From the NCBI GenBank assembly GCA_964019695.1, contig OZ026522.1:64379811-64443810 (forward strand): 64,000 bases of DNA, read 5' to 3'. The position numbers and the translations under genes are program-made. The number at the start of each line of letters is the position of its first letter. The first letter of the stretch is position 1. Origin of the DNA: Loripinus fragilis (Eukaryota; Mollusca; Bivalvia; Lucinida; Lucinidae). Positions 1 through 12,823 of this stretch are shown here, in pieces. Below the pieces are notes generated by a model, which saw nothing but the letters and a program-made list of their open reading frames with translations, had not been told where the DNA came from and ran no database searches.

Positions 1-249
1 CCAAACCAGTGACGTACATTAGGTCACTGCCTAAATATAGTGTTATAAAGGGACTGCACTGTAATTGTATTTCAAACATCAATTTTGATAAAAAAAATAA
101 AATACATTTTTACTGTTTCCATGCAGATTTTAACTCAATAGCAAAAAGAAACTCTTATTTTCAACGCTTAATTTTCATGTTAAAAAACTGGTTTATTTTA
201 TATTTACTCTGTCAATTGTAAAATGTAGGATCATACATGTTTTTCATTA

Positions 250-733
250 TACAGTCAACCCTCTTTATAACGACACTGTTTGTTCCAAGCTATCTATGAC
301 GTTAAAGTGAATTTGCTGTTATAAAGAAATTCTGACCATTACCAGATTTCAATATAATAACCATTTGGTAAAAGAAAATATTAAACAAATGAATTAAAAT
401 GCTATGATTCCTAATGTATACATCAGTTCAATTTCATATTGCATCAAAATGCACAAAGCTTTCCACTTATCAAGTGAGACAGAAACCTATTCATGCAAAA
501 AGACCTTGTTCCGATCACAAAATTGTCTGACACATGGTAACAATTCTGTTATAATGAATTTATTTTCAATAGAAATTGTATATCTGTTCCCAGAAGTTAC
601 TGTCGGTGTCGTTAAGTGAATATTCTGTTATAAAGAGGGAATTTTAATGGAAACAGATCCTTTCCCAGCAATTTTGTGTCGGATATTGAATATTCTGTTA
701 TAACGAGTGACGTTATAAAGATTTTTGACTGTA
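250..733. mobile_element. TA-flanked MITE, CAGTCAA ends
   Basis: Imperfect inverted ends begin CAGTCAACCCTCTTTATAAC at 252 and, on the other strand, CAGTCAAAAATCTTTATAAC at 731. Both are flanked by TA, as expected of a Tc1/mariner-type non-autonomous element. The interior repeats the words GTTATAAAG and CTGTTATAA and shows no coding frame of interest. The first 60 bases of the window look like the right end of a relative (GTTATAAAGGGACTGCACTG then TA). Related copies are at 27866-28094 and 33310-33531. Superfamily assignment is inferred from the TA flanks only. Confidence 0.6.
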
Positions 734-1654
734 GTTCAATAATTGCTCTGTATGAACATATATGGACCTAGATTAATTTGCAAGAAAGGAAAGTGCTTCC
801 TCCTGGGATGACCAGTTTTTAACTCTTTGCCCCCTAGGAAATTTTTCATGCTTTTTTGATGGCTGCTGATTCTTTTCAAACTTAACTTTTTTGAACAATT
901 CTTTCAGGAATACTTTCTGAGTGTCAAACAGATTGGATAGGCCAGACTTTTTTTTTCAGTCTAATCTGGGTCCAATCTGTTTGCAAAGGTTATCAGCAGA
1001 TGGCACTAGTAGATGATATTGTTTGCATAAACTATGTGTGCAAAAATGATGTTGTGATGTTTAATGTTTGTAAGTTGGCAAGAAAGTGAAATAACTAAAT
1101 GAATTACCATGCCATGTTTTATGTCTGATTTTAGTTGGAATGCATCGCTGTGACCCTTTCTGTACCCAATAATTTCATCACGAATGCAGTGGGTACGGAA
1201 TGGGTCACGCCTGGGTACCGAGGACGGTTCTAATGAGGCAAAATGCAAGGTTACACATGTTTATATCAGTGCATTAAGGCAAGAAGATACATTTGGCTTA
1301 TGTTCATACAACTTCCTTTGCACTATTCAGTCACATGTGATCTTTTATCAGCTTAAGCTTGCATTTTACCTCATTCCAACCAAAATCAATGAAAAAAGTC
1401 AATAAGCAATACTTATTAGATACCCCCCCACAGTAAGGGTCAGTGAAAAAACTTAGTCTTGGCAAGTGATAGTTCAAACCAGCAGACCCTAGTTTAGAAA
1501 AAAAGTCAATAGAATCTGTGAAAACAAGATTTCAGGAGAATCTGTGCAAATGATCTTAAAGCTTGCAATCTGGAACATTTGTTAAGATCAAATACACAAA
1601 ATTAGTCACACCTGAAAGCTCTATATATCAAAGCTTACATCGGAAAAATAGTCT
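734..1654. other. stretch without a recognised gene
   Basis: No coding region is supported here. It contains one diverged hairpin (about 905-990) of the common family whose arms read AGTGTCAAACAG ... CTGTTTGCAAAGG with a GATCTGGGTCC-like core. A short inverted pair (GGGTACGGAATGGGTCA near 1190 and TGACCCTTTCTGTACCC near 1150) is also present. The rest looks like ordinary AT-rich non-coding DNA. Confidence 0.5.
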
Positions 1655-2560
1655 AAGTTCTCATAGGTGTCATTTTATCAAAATTTATTTTTTCCAAACC
1701 AAACTCCTTCATGTATATGTGCAATGTGTCTATATTGTATAGGCAGCATATCATATTGCTCCATCAAAAGCTGTGGTAGGAGTTGATCAGCCCATGAAGG
1801 CACCATCTATGCATTTACAAAAAGCCTTGTTAGGGGAAAAAGCCTTGTTAGGGGAAAATTTCCTAAGTTCTCACAGCTGTCATTCTGTCAAAAAATATTT
1901 TTTCAGACAAACTTCTTCATGCATATGTTCAATATGTCTACATTGTAGCGGCAAAGTATCAAATTGCTCAATCAAAAGCTGTGTTAGGAGTTGATCTGCC
2001 CATTTAAAGGCACTATCCATGCATATACAAAAAACATTTAACTGAAAAATTGTCTAAGTTCTCATAGCTGTCATTTTGTAAAAAAAAAAATTTCAACCAG
2101 ACTCCTTCATGCATATGTTCGATGTGTCTATATTATATAAGATAAGTATCAAATTGCTCAATTAAAAGCAGTGGTAGGAGTCAATGCATATACAAAAGCC
2201 TTATTAGGGAAAAATTTCTAAGTTCTCACAGCTGTCATTTTGTCAAAAAATATTTTTTCTGAATCAAACTCCTTCATGCATATATTCAATGTGTCTATAT
2301 TGTATAGGCAAAGTATCAAATAGCTCCATCAAAAGCTGTGGTAGGAGTTGATCGGCCCATGAAGGCACCATCAATGCATATACAAAGCCCTATTAGGGAA
2401 AAATTCTCTAAGTTCTCACAGCTGTCATTTTGTCAAAAAAAAAAATTCTGAACCAAACTCCTTCATGCATATGTTCAATGTGTCTACATTGTAAAGGAAA
2501 AGTATCAAATTGTTCCATCAAAAGCTGTGGTAGGAGTTGATCGGCCCGTGTATGGACTAT
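1655..2560. repeat. tandem array, about 190-bp unit, about five copies
   Basis: A unit of roughly 180-200 bp recurs head to tail. Landmarks in each copy are AAGTTCTCACAGCTGTCATT, then CTCCTTCATGCATATGTTCA, then TGTCTATATTGTATAGGC, then AAAGCTGTGGTAGGAGTTGA. Copies begin near 1655, 1860, 2050, 2220 and 2410. They differ by small indels and variable A-runs. Short ORFs across it are by-products of the repeat. Confidence 0.85.
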
Positions 2561-3164
2561 AATAGCATAAAACCCTATGTAAAAAGCCATTTAGAACTAC
2601 AAAGGGAAATAACTCTAATAGAGTTGGCCACTAGCCCTTACTTTTTTGTTTAAAGTATTTGTCTTGCATATATGAACTTGACATTGTTTGCAAAGTTGAT
2701 GAAAATCCAGCAATGACACTTCAAGATATTAAGGAAACAAAACGTTACGGACGGACGTATGCCCAATATTGATTATCGGGCCAGTTTATAAAGGGCCATT
2801 AATAAGGGGCCAAGTGTCCGAAATAACCGGCCAGTTTAGCTCTGAATTGGCCCATTAATATCAGACTGACAAATTACTACGGGCCATTTCCAGTTTGGAC
2901 GTCCATCACCATAGACATAAAATGGCCCTTTTTTAGACGTTTATTTTATTACCTCCCCTGAGGTCCCCTGAATCATTTGAGGCAACTTAAAAAAATTTAC
3001 AGAGGGCCATGGCCCCTTGTTAAGAAATGGCCCCTTGTCTATCTCCAGAGAACTAAAAGGCCCCCAAATCCATATCAGTAGCACGGACGCATGGAGGGAC
3101 GGACAACGTGAAAACAGTATACCCACCACAAACAAAGTTTGCAGGGGTATAACAAAACATGAAT

Positions 3165-3421
3165 GCCAGACCTGGCCCTGAGGTTATTAAAGTTTTTTCA
3201 TGCACAACTCAGTTAAGCATGAAGTTTATCCTGCTGATAAATGTTAAAATGCCTACAATTGTTGGCATTTTAACATTTATTAGCCAGACGAATACAACAT
3301 CTGAGAGACTTAAAGCAAGAAACTTCTTCATTTGTCAGTATTTTAGTTTTTATGAGCAGTTGAAGTTTCGCGCTCCGCTGAGTTGAGCGTGAAAAATGTT
3401 TTATAACCTCGGGGCCTGATC
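3165..3421. mobile_element. palindromic MITE-like repeat
   Basis: The ends are inverted copies: GGCCCTGAGGTTATTAAA near 3174 against TTTTATAACCTCGGGGCC near 3400. Inside is a second hairpin, TGTTAAAATGCCTACAATTG then its complement near 3240-3280. No coding content is recognised. This is inferred to be a non-autonomous DNA element; no target duplication was identified. Confidence 0.5.
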
Positions 3422-4379
3422 TATATTCAAACCGTTTGGCACTCTGATAGTGTTCCTGAAAGATTTTTCTCTAAAAGTTAAAATTTAAAAAATGTCAGCA
3501 GACGACAACAAAAGCATGAAAAATTACCCAGCATACAAAGAGCTTAAGCAGACTGAAATAAATAAAGTTTCATGTTTAAACTGGTGTAACAAAATATTGC
3601 TTAATATTATTTTAGCAAACAAAACTATTGTGCCATTGTAAAGCAATTAAAGCAAGTGTGTATCATATTTTTGGCATCTGCTTTTATTTCAAAATTAACT
3701 TTTCAAAAAACCATCAGATTGACAAACAGCTTTGATCCAGATTGTTGGTCCTGATCTGGGTCTAAACTGTTTGCAAAAGTTACATTTGCACAAACAGATG
3801 ACAAAAGTTACCGCTAGCAATTAAAGAGTTATAAAGCCTTGTTAAAGCAACCTGATAACAATAAACGTTGCAGATCCAGAAAGTTTTGTCAGAGAGGGTC
3901 AAACTTTGACAAGTTTTTTTTTCTTTTTTTTTTTTAATTGATGAGGGGAGGGAGGATCCAAGTACCACTATAAGCAGGCCATCATCGGCGTTTCGCTGGC
4001 GTGCTGATGATGGCTCAAAATTGGATGCTGGCTTGGTAGCTGCGATTTTTCAGGGAATGCGGACCTGTATAGCTAGAAAACCTTATATTTTGTGCTTTTC
4101 AGGGGGGTCCGGACCCCCTGTCCCCCCTCTGGATCCGCACATGATAAAGCACCATGTAAATCAAGAGGGTCCAGAGGACTCTAAAGTCGCTCACCTGAGT
4201 TTCATTGCTCCCTTCAAGGACTGCAACATGAAGTAACATACCAAAACTCAGAGCACAGTACCCACAATATATAGGAGAAGACATTTTTATTTTCCCTTTA
4301 TGAGCCTAATTTTAAAGGCCTCAATGCGAGAAAACCTGACTTTGTTAAATGTGAACAACAAGACCAAACTCTGCTCTGG

Positions 4380-5150
4380 ACCTGTGTCACCGGTGCACAT
4401 CTTCAATCTTAGAACAATCATTATGCAAAGTTCGAATGTAAAGGAATGAAAACTAGTGGAGTTACAGATTACACACAGATAACACAATGTACTAACAATC
4501 CAAAGGTGGTCTAGACGTAATAATGTTTAAGTTCAACACTCCAAAAAATATAATCAAATGTGCATAAAATAGGAGGTGCACATCTTCATATGTGTGAACA
4601 ATCATAATGAAAAATTTGGATATAAAGGAATGAAAACTGCTGGAGTTACAGATTACACAAACCAGACACCCCTATGCATTTTGGATGGAAAAAATGTATT
4701 AAGTTCAACAGCCCTCAAAAATAATAAAATATTTATCAAATGTGCACAAAATAAATGGGGCACATCTTCAGTGTACGAACAATCATTATGCAAAGTTAGA
4801 ATATAAACGAATGAATACTGTTGGAGTTACAGATTACACAGAACCCAAAATGTCTAAGTTCAAGACCCCCCAAAATGAGAAAATATTCATGAAATGCGCA
4901 CAAAACAGAAGGTGCACATCTTCAATGTGTGAACAATCATTACGCAAAGTTTGATTATAAAGGAATGAAAAGTCTTGAAGTTACAGATTATACAAACCAT
5001 ACACCATCTAAGCATTTTGGACAGAAAAATGTCTAAGTTCAACACCCCTCCTAAAATTTGCACAAAATAGAAGGGCATCTCTTCAATGTGTAAACAATCA
5101 TTATGCAAAGTTTCAATATGAAGGAATGAAAACATTTTGAGTTACAGATA
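4380..5150. repeat. tandem array, about 165-180-bp unit, about five copies
   Basis: Successive units carry GTGCACATCTTCA, GAACAATCATTATGCAAAGT, AAGGAATGAAAACT, GGAGTTACAGATTACACA, and a segment ending in CAAATGTGCACAAAATAGAAG. Copies start near 4393, 4575, 4757, 4915 and 5065, with internal indels of tens of bases. It is non-coding as far as can be seen and lies just downstream of the last recognised exon of the LRR gene. Confidence 0.85.
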
Positions 5151-5205
5151 AGTGAACTTAAGTTTACATTCAACTTTCATGATATTTTCATTGAAGTGTT
5201 ACTTA

Positions 5206-5592
5206 TACACGCCTACCAAACCCTCAAATGCTCAACATCTGGTTGAATATTAAAAACAATTCCTCCAGGAAAAGAATAAAAAATCGGAGAATGTCATGCA
5301 ACAGACTATGCATTCTTACGTTTGTGGCTTAAATTTTAGGTCAGAAAGTTCTCTCGTTTTGTCAGATTTACTTTTGAGTAAAATAGGTGTACCAGAATTC
5401 GACAGGAACGTGTTTATCGCGCGAAAAGTAAATATGACCTATTGAGAATGCTGTCTGAGCTTGTATTTATACCACAAACGCAGGAATCCATAGGCTGTTG
5501 CATGACATTCCCCGATTTTTATTTTCTTCATAGAGCAGTTCTTTTTAATATTCAACCAGATGTTGAGCATTCGAGCGTTTGGTAGGCGTGTA
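5206..5592. mobile_element. palindromic MITE with CACGCCTACC ends
   Basis: The left end CACGCCTACCAAACCCTCAA (after TA) and the right end GAGCGTTTGGTAGGCGTG (before TA) are inverted copies. Complementarity runs through to a centre near 5400, making an almost full-length imperfect palindrome of about 390 bp. A second copy of the same family starts near 35374, where another element interrupts it. TA flanks suggest a Tc1/mariner-type non-autonomous element. Confidence 0.65.
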
Positions 5593-5676
5593 ATATGTTC
5601 ATGTAAGATAGTTAATCAGACATTTTTTTAGGCCTTCTCAAGATTAATTAATCCTACCTATGATATCCATTTTTAC

Positions 5677-5757
5677 CATTTCTGACAGAGAAAGGAAGAC
5701 AGAATAGGCCTGGATTATTATCAACGTTGAGACGAAGCAGAGATTTCGAACCAATTT
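5677..5757 (-). CDS. LRRC28: LRR gene exon 6 (last recognised exon)
   Basis: The acceptor is a T-rich tract ending CAG before 5757 and the donor is GTAAAA after 5677. The exon is 81 nt and enters and leaves in phase 1. It encodes a final LRR turn with the motif RLNVDNNPGLFCLP, matching the LRRC28 segment in which VDNN precedes a Leu-Pro turn. It fits directly onto exon 5, about 21.9 kb upstream across the DIRS element. A second possible donor (GTAGGA, exon ending at 5658) would add six residues. Expected downstream exons (the Cys-containing C-terminal part) were not found and may lie beyond base 1. LRR identity is clear; the LRRC28 name rests on remembered family layout. Confidence 0.75.
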
Positions 5758-7580
5758 CTGAAAAAAAAATAGCCATCAAATGATGACAAAACCCCGACCT
5801 CGAGAAATGAGTAAATGATAAGCAGTTATAGAATGCCAAATAGTAAAGCAAAATCATATAATATATATACTGATCAAGAAAAGTAATGTCACATAAATTG
5901 TTCCTATGAAAATTGTAACTACAAAATGATACCTTAGAACAATGATATGAGTTTCTATTGCTTGGCAGACATCAGGCAGCCATTTACACTAAGTGATTTT
6001 CATGTTCCATCATTCATAGCAGAATGGTCATGCAAACAGGGACTGAAAATGTATCAAGCAGCGAAAACATGCAATGTGCATACACAATGACATTAATTTT
6101 CATTTTTTCATAATCCACGAATAGTCATCAATCAAAAACTGTACGAACAGTATGCCATTTCATCCACAGTTTAAAAAAGTTAAAAGTAAAACATTTTATC
6201 CATTTAAAATTATCTCCCTTGCAATTAAATGTACAGCATTTCTTTACCTCTTAACTATCTGTGTATTTCGATGAGTTTTTCAATTCCAAGTTAATGATAC
6301 ATGTATTAATCATCCAATTCAGACGATGCTTCTCTGCTAATTGGTTTAACCAAAGTGATCGATTGCCTATAGTGCAACACTTTACTTTCTCTATAAGATC
6401 TTCAATGCATTCCGAGAAAGCATGTCTTTAATGTTGCAAGACTGGGCTTTCAGAGATGTTTGCATCTAAGCAATGGTTTTAACGTCTTGGTGGCAAACAG
6501 TGTCTGATAAGTGTTCTGAGAATGACTAGAGAATTTTGTTTAGTCATTTCAGCAAAGTTCAGACAAATAAAGGGCATCTAGAAATTGTGTTTTCAAACTT
6601 TGACCCCTCCTATGTTTAAACGTGCCTGGAAGCTTTACTTTTTAAACTTTTGGTGTGATACCGGTATTCATTTTCGATGCTTTCAATACATGTCTTTATT
6701 AAGCTGTTAAAAGAAAAAAAATGGCAAAACTTAATAAGTGTCTAGAGAGAACAAGCATTAAATTCACATGTGACGTTTCTTTTTTTGCTCATAATTGTAT
6801 ACCTGCAGAGAAACAATTTCATTTTTACCCCTAAATCATGGGTGAAAGTTCAAATTTCCAAAATCCTGAACTTTAGAAATTCACATTTTAAAACTTGAAG
6901 GATGCCTATAAAATTGAATAATTTCAAGTTTAAATGATTAATTGTGTTTAGATAATCCAAAAACTAATCAGAGAAGTTATTATAACCTGCCTAATTCAGC
7001 ATTTTGAGGCTGACTTTCTATGGAAAGTCAGCCTCAAAATCCTGAATTCAGGATTAATCCTGAAAACTTTCACCCATGCTAAATTCATCCATAGGAGGTG
7101 AGTCAAAACATAAGCCCTGTAGAAAAATCACTCTTGCACCAAACAAAACACTGTGACACTGTCTCAAAGGGAATAAGAGTTATGGTGCATGCAATATTTC
7201 CTCTTTAGTTCATTCAAGGGAGATAATTAAACCAGAAAGCAAGGGAGAGCAACCACAACTGCATGTGTCTCATCAACTTGGCCTGATATATATGCCTACC
7301 AAATATCATCAAAATATTTCCATGGGTATAGTAGTTATGGAGTGCATAAGGTGTCCCCTTTCCGTCATCAGGGTTAAAAGGTGTTCCTTTTGAGTACCCC
7401 CAACATATGTTTTGGTCGAAAAAAAAAAAAAAAATTTGATTACACACTTCTATCTGGAGGTCTGATTTACTGTTCACAAAGAACCTGTTTATGGGGTCCC
7501 AGTCAATGTAGGAATAGTTTCAATCGAGATCAGTTGGTGCTCCAATAAAGGAAAAAGCAAGATGATCAGTTGGCTAAGCT

Positions 7581-7824
7581 TAAACCCTTTACTCCATAAT
7601 AATGCCTTTTGACTTCTTTGAAATATCATGTATTTGAAAATATTATGGAAAATGGAGCATTTGCTCTTTTGGAGCAATGCTCCTTTTCTATAATATTTTC
7701 AAAAGTATTCAAAACATACCTTAAATTTTTCTTGATTTTTTTTCAATGTTATCTAAAACATTATTATGTAAAAATAGAAAATGATGTCACAATCTAAAAA
7801 TAGCCTATTGGGCAAAAGGTTAAA
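7581..7824. mobile_element. palindromic MITE, TTAACCCTTT family
   Basis: It begins TAAACCCTTTACTCCATAAT and ends in the inverse form near GGCAAAAGGTTAA. A near-palindromic centre contains GGAGCATTTGCTC. A second copy at 15731-15974 shares ends, centre and the flank words TATCATGTATTTGAAAATAT and TTTTTCTTGATTTTTT in inverse order. No coding content. Confidence 0.6.
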
Positions 7825-8005
7825 GCCTTTAAGAAGCAGCTAGTTAGTGAATTAACCATTTTCCTGCCAGTCAAAACTATGTCATCTGCTCTCATGTCTG
7901 CTTATGTCCTTATGTAGCTTATATTGCAAACAATATGTACCCGGATCACACTGCTTGAAATCAGGGTTCATAGCGTTTGCTTCCATGATAACATTTAGTC
8001 TGAAC

Positions 8006-8422
8006 CACACTGGTAAATGTATACGTTGATTTGGTGGTATTTACGCGTATTGCCGGTACTTCATAGACCGGAAGTCGTCGATATTGGTGTTAATTCTATA
8101 TAGAAAAACATGCCATATGCCTAAAGGACTATAGAATTAGATCATTTTTAAGTATTCGGCATACACATGGCGATTTATGTAAGCATTTAGGAATAGATTC
8201 GAGTACCGATCTGGATGATCGGTACTCGAATCTTTTCCTAAATGCTTACATAAATTGCAATCAACATACTGTATATTTAAAAATGATTGAAGTCTATAGT
8301 CCTTTAGGCATATGGCATGTTTTTCTATATAGTATTAACACCAATATCGACGACTTCCGGTCTATGAAGTACCGGCAATACGCGTAAATACCACCAAATC
8401 GACGTATACATTTACCAGTGTG
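8006..8422. mobile_element. long palindrome, about 417 bp
   Basis: The arms of about 200 bp are inverse copies. The left outer end is CACACTGGTAAATGTATACG and the right outer end is CGTATACATTTACCAGTGTG. The inner pair is GATTCGAGTACCGATC and GATCGGTACTCGAATC, with a few central bases near 8214. One arm carries several small indels. It is probably a foldback-type non-autonomous element. No target duplication is evident. Confidence 0.65.
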
Positions 8423-10174
8423 CTGAACCGCACTTGAATATATGCAGCTGACATAGAAAGCAGACAGCATTATCAGGATAGTAAAAATATTGGCGGAATA
8501 AGAGTTAAGCTATCAACAAGTACAGACCCAGAATTTCTAAAACAGGGTTTCCATAAGTGTACACCTAAGAATCTTCTAACGCATACACTTTTGTTTTGAC
8601 ATTTTCTTGAAAACTAGAATTTCGAATGAAAAAATATTTTGGAATAAATTAGGACAATGTTTTCCGGTAATGCATGGCTATTTGCAGAGAAAACTGACGA
8701 AGAGTTTTTAAAATATTGAAGTTTGAGTTGAAAACTTCAAAAAACGAAAGTCGCAAATTTACCATTTTTTCAAACAAATTAATACGAAAAACAGAATAGC
8801 AATTTGTCAAATGTATTCCATTTAGTAACATGATTTAATGAGACATGAATCATTTTCAAAGGTAAATCAGTCTGCATTCTATTATTCATAAAGTAAGGAA
8901 AAACATCCAACTTCTATCTTCTACATCTTTAAATGTGAACGGACACTGTGCACACACAAGTAATTAAATTATTCCTGACAATTGCATCACATATGTGCTC
9001 GATTAACTTTAGATCTGGTGAGCAGGATAGTCATGGTTAAACATATATTCTGCTTGCTAGCTAGCAGCAGAGTCCTGCTGGTGTTACTCACAGTGTGGAC
9101 TTTTTATATTTCAACTGTTCAAAATCGCATGAAAAAAGTCAGTAGAATATGGCAAGGAAATACCACAATCACACACTGCAGACCAGACCAGCCCATTGCT
9201 TCGCGAGGAAGAGACACATAGCACTAACAGTCCCCTGACATTAAAAGCAATTTTTAAGCAACCATCTCTCTCTTTCCTAGCGAGATGATTGCAAAACTAG
9301 AAATGACACTAAGTACTGCACAACAAAACAAGGACCAAATACAAAAATAAAACAAACAATAGGAGCAACAATAAACAACTAGCCAACAACAACATATACA
9401 TCACCTTAGAGCCCTCAGTCGAAGTTACTGGGGGCTTAAATTAATTTTACTGGCCAAATCTTCGCCCTAGATTATGCTGTTGGCAAAAAAAAGCCAAAAA
9501 ACGGTAAGCTCGCGTGGAGGCTTCCTTACTTATCTAATGTATCATCACGGGGAAACAATCAAATTATTACTGTGCTGAAACAAAGAAAATGGCTCTGAAC
9601 TCACAGACTGCCCGAGCTAAAATAAACCCTCCCCCAGTTAAGCCACAGTGGGCCCATTCAAAGACAAACACCAGGCATTTCCTGTCAAGGTCGTCATTGT
9701 GTCTGACGCCAAACCCACCGTGAATTTCATGCATTTTGTATTACAAAATGACGCTTTCCATTGTTCAGTATGACAAATGAAATTAAAATTGCCTCACTGA
9801 AATGCAGATTTGAGCCTAAATTCCAATTTTTGTGACTTCCGATTTTGACCCTTTCAAATTAAATAAGCTGTAATTTGCATAATACCCATGGTAATGTTTT
9901 GAAATTTTCACACATGATGTGAATAATATTTAAATTTTGTTTAACAACAAAAAATTGAATGTTTTTAAGATTATCAAGCATTTGTAGTAAATTGTTTACT
10001 GTATGCGTTAGAAGATTCCTTAAGTATATTCTTGCCGTTTTTTTACCCATACGGCCCTTCATAAGCTACAGTTCAAATAAAATATTGACAGCTAAAATGC
10101 TTGTGTGTTCCTGACGTGTAGATCTACTGATAGCCTTCATTTTTACAAGTTGCTGATGCTTATTGGTGTGATTA

Positions 10175-10400
10175 CTGTCGTGCCAACCAAGAGTGACAGC
10201 GACGTCATGTTTTGTTTACAAAGTTATCAGGGACTTAGAATCGATATATCACTTGTGTATTAATCCTATCCACAGGATAGGATTAATACACAAGTGATCT
10301 ATCGATTCGCATTAGCTCAAGTGGAGTGTACAAGTTTATGTTTTAGTTCACAATTGTAAACAAAACATAACGTCACTGTCACTCTTGGCTGGCAGGGCAG
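10175..10400. mobile_element. TA-flanked palindromic MITE, CTGTCGTGCC ends (copy 1)
   Basis: The left end CTGTCGTGCCAACCAAGAGT follows TA, and the right end (inverse) ACTCTTGGCTGGCAGGGCAG precedes TA. The centre is a hairpin of GATCACTTGTGTATTAATCC and its complement. Two further copies lie at 52338-52529 (cut off at a duplication junction) and 55021-55244. TA flanks and short inverted ends fit a Tc1/mariner-derived MITE. Confidence 0.7.
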
Positions 10401-11138
10401 TAGCTCATTTTTAAAGGTGTCACTTTAGATGAGTGTATTAATTTTAGATTGTAAATGTAAAAGGTTAGTCTGTTTCAGTAAAAACAAATTCTGAATTTTC
10501 TCTATCCCTGCTGCCAAGTATAGAACAACACCCATTCAAGAAATACTGGATCTAACTTTTAACACTACAAATGAACACAAAGCACAAGATTTTCTCAAAT
10601 ATGGTTTGATTGATTGAGTTAAGGCTTAAAGTCCCAGCCAACAATATTTCAATCATGACAAGACTCCTCCCAGAGAGGGAGAGAGAAAAAAAAGAATGGG
10701 ATAGACTAAAAGGCCCCACGCAAATTTACCTCGAATGAAGCAAATTTCATCCTGCCAACAGGACATATATGACAGGACCATCTCTCTGAAAGCTGTAGTA
10801 GAGAGCGCACCACCTTACCACCCACGTCTCTTAAATATGGAATTTACATGTACATCTAAAATTGTGGAATGAAAGAATTACATGAGTTATTTTTGCACCA
10901 ACTCTAAATTCCATATTAAAGTGTAAATTCTATCTTAAATGTTAATTTAATATATAAGAGGCGACTTCCATATAAAACAGTAAATTCCATCTCTGAAGAA
11001 AAATTTCATATTATAGTTAAATTCCATATATTCAGTAAATTCCATTGTTAAAGCCGACTTAAAAGTATCGACAAAGATGAATCCCAAATTTTTGTGTAAA
11101 TCCCATTATTTAAAGGTAAATAGGCAAATTCCATATCC

Positions 11139-11760
11139 ACACCCTATACCTGGGATGCAACATTATTTTTTACAGCGCAGATGAGATGCAATCACACACA
11201 TCATGTGTCAGTTAATGGATTGTCCCAAGTTGACTTTATTTTTTCTTTAACAGACAATTATACAAGAAGTTGCGAGTTAAGACTTTGCAGAGGAACACAG
11301 TGTACCTACCTCTATATTTTGCCATATGTTGTAGTTAAAAAAAGCATCCCTATGCAACAAAAATAAAATGTTTTTCATGGGAATATTCCACCAAAGACAC
11401 AAAAATTTATTACACTTGCTAATTGCTCCAGTTCATTTTGTCCGATTGTCCTTGTCAAATGTTCAGGGTATACTAGAATTATTCCTTGTTATGTATGAGC
11501 AGGAGAAAATAGAAAAATCAAGCCAGATTTTACAAAATATGGGGCTAAACACACATAGGGTAGTTCGATTAGGATACTATTACCATCGATGAGTGAAATT
11601 CCTGGATGCAAGCAGCTGCGAAGCGGTTTTTTGAAAAATGAAACAAGTTCCAGCAAAGAGTATCACCAAAGAAGATGTAGTTAACTTCGGAGATTTTTTA
11701 CATATTGAAAAGCCCAAGTCCCATGGACTCCAAAAGTTTCGAAATGTGGTTAGAATGATC
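11139..11760 (+). repeat. inverted repeat pair, left member
   Basis: This segment recurs in inverted orientation at 14785-15405 with moderate divergence. Shared landmarks are CTATACCTGGGATGCAACAT, GGGAATATTCCACCAAAGAC, ACTATTACCATCGATGAGTG and GTCCCATGGACTCC. One reading frame is largely conserved between the copies (residues such as ANCSSS and RILLPSMSE) but has stop codons here. It may be a decayed transposon coding segment. I do not recognise the protein. Confidence 0.6.
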
Positions 11761-12244
11761 GAAAGTCAGCAGGTTGACAGTCGTAGAATATTCAAGCGAC
11801 TAGCAATGGCTCTGATCAGACTGCGAGTATGCGCCAGTTGGTCTGAGCCTTTGTTTGTCCCACATACCACATTGTTTGAAATGTGTATTGTTTTGCATGC
11901 TGGGAAATTTCACATGCCCTTTAAGCAAAATGGATGTTTTCAAAAATAATCTTTCAGGATACCATCAGAGTGTCAAACAGTTTGAATCCAGATTAGGATT
12001 AATGTATTGTCTAGCATGTGCAAGCCCAGATGAGGGGCATGGGTATGGGGACCAAACCCCCCCCCTGGTCAGGTCTGTTCTTGGTCCAAACTGTATACAG
12101 AGCTTATCGGCAGGAGTAACTTGCAGACTATGAAAGGGTTGAAATGTGCGATTCTAGACCTGCATTAACTTTAAATAGAGCATAACGGCTAGTCATTTTT
12201 GTTGACAATCAATTCTGAAGCAGAACACTCGCGGAAGCACAAAA

Positions 12245-12476
12245 GTGAAAGATAAACATTATGATTTGGGATAGTTGGTGCTTTACGTCCAAGTCAACAT
12301 TTTTTTCATTCATGTGGGGACGACTTCCTGTCTTCCAGGGTTGTACCAGTACTAAGCAGCTGATAAAGAGTCTTGCTGAAATAGCCTGAATGACACAACA
12401 CAGTGACTCTGGCGAGTTTCGAACTTGCAACCTTCGATCACAAGTCTATCACTCTACCAACTGAGCCACTAGGCTC
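12245..12476 (-). mobile_element. tRNA-derived SINE
   Basis: Read on the minus strand, the head has a tRNA-like A box (GGCTCAGTTGGTAGAG) and a B box (GTTCGAAAC) about 35 bases apart. A body follows with TATCAGCTGCTTAGTACTGG and a GACGTAAAGCACC-like 3' segment. The same body occurs at 41578-41766, 47371-47574 and 25610-25735. The layout resembles molluscan tRNA-derived SINEs (RUDI-like, from memory). It is not a functional tRNA because it lacks a closed acceptor stem and continues into the SINE body. Confidence 0.7.
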
Positions 12477-12627
12477 TACCCTTTTTTCTCTCTCTCAATA
12501 TTTGGCCATCAATATTTACATTGAAAGAGCAGTTTCAATGTCTTTTTTGACTGTCATATTCTAGTAAGCACAATGCAGAATATAGGGCACTCACAGGTGT
12601 TGCGCATACACACTAGTATTTCATTCA

Positions 12628-12823
12628 GGGGCGGAATCAGGATTTCCCCCCCCCCCCCCTATTGGGGGCTTAGTTTACATAGGGGAACCTATTTGTTAAT
12701 TTTACCTGGTTATTTATTAATTCGTCTTGAATCTTATGAAAAATCTCCATGAAAATGAAATATTGTGTCTTAAAGGGGAGTTCAAGCGAACCCCACAACC
12801 CCCTCTGGATCCGCCACTTAATT
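12628..12823. mobile_element. hAT-like MITE, CAGGGGCGGA ends
   Basis: The left end is CAGGGGCGGAATCAGG and the right end (inverse) AGTGGCGGATCCAGAGGGGG. Flanking 8-mers ATTTCATT and AATTCATT differ at one position, as expected of an old 8-bp target duplication. Relatives are at 25062-25232, about 4090-4140 and about 61625-61975. CAGNGGCGGA ends with 8-bp duplications are typical of hAT elements; no transposase is present. Confidence 0.55.

Noticed and set aside
12403..12476. A tRNA gene
   Set aside because: It lacks a closed acceptor stem and runs on into a SINE body shared with three other sites.
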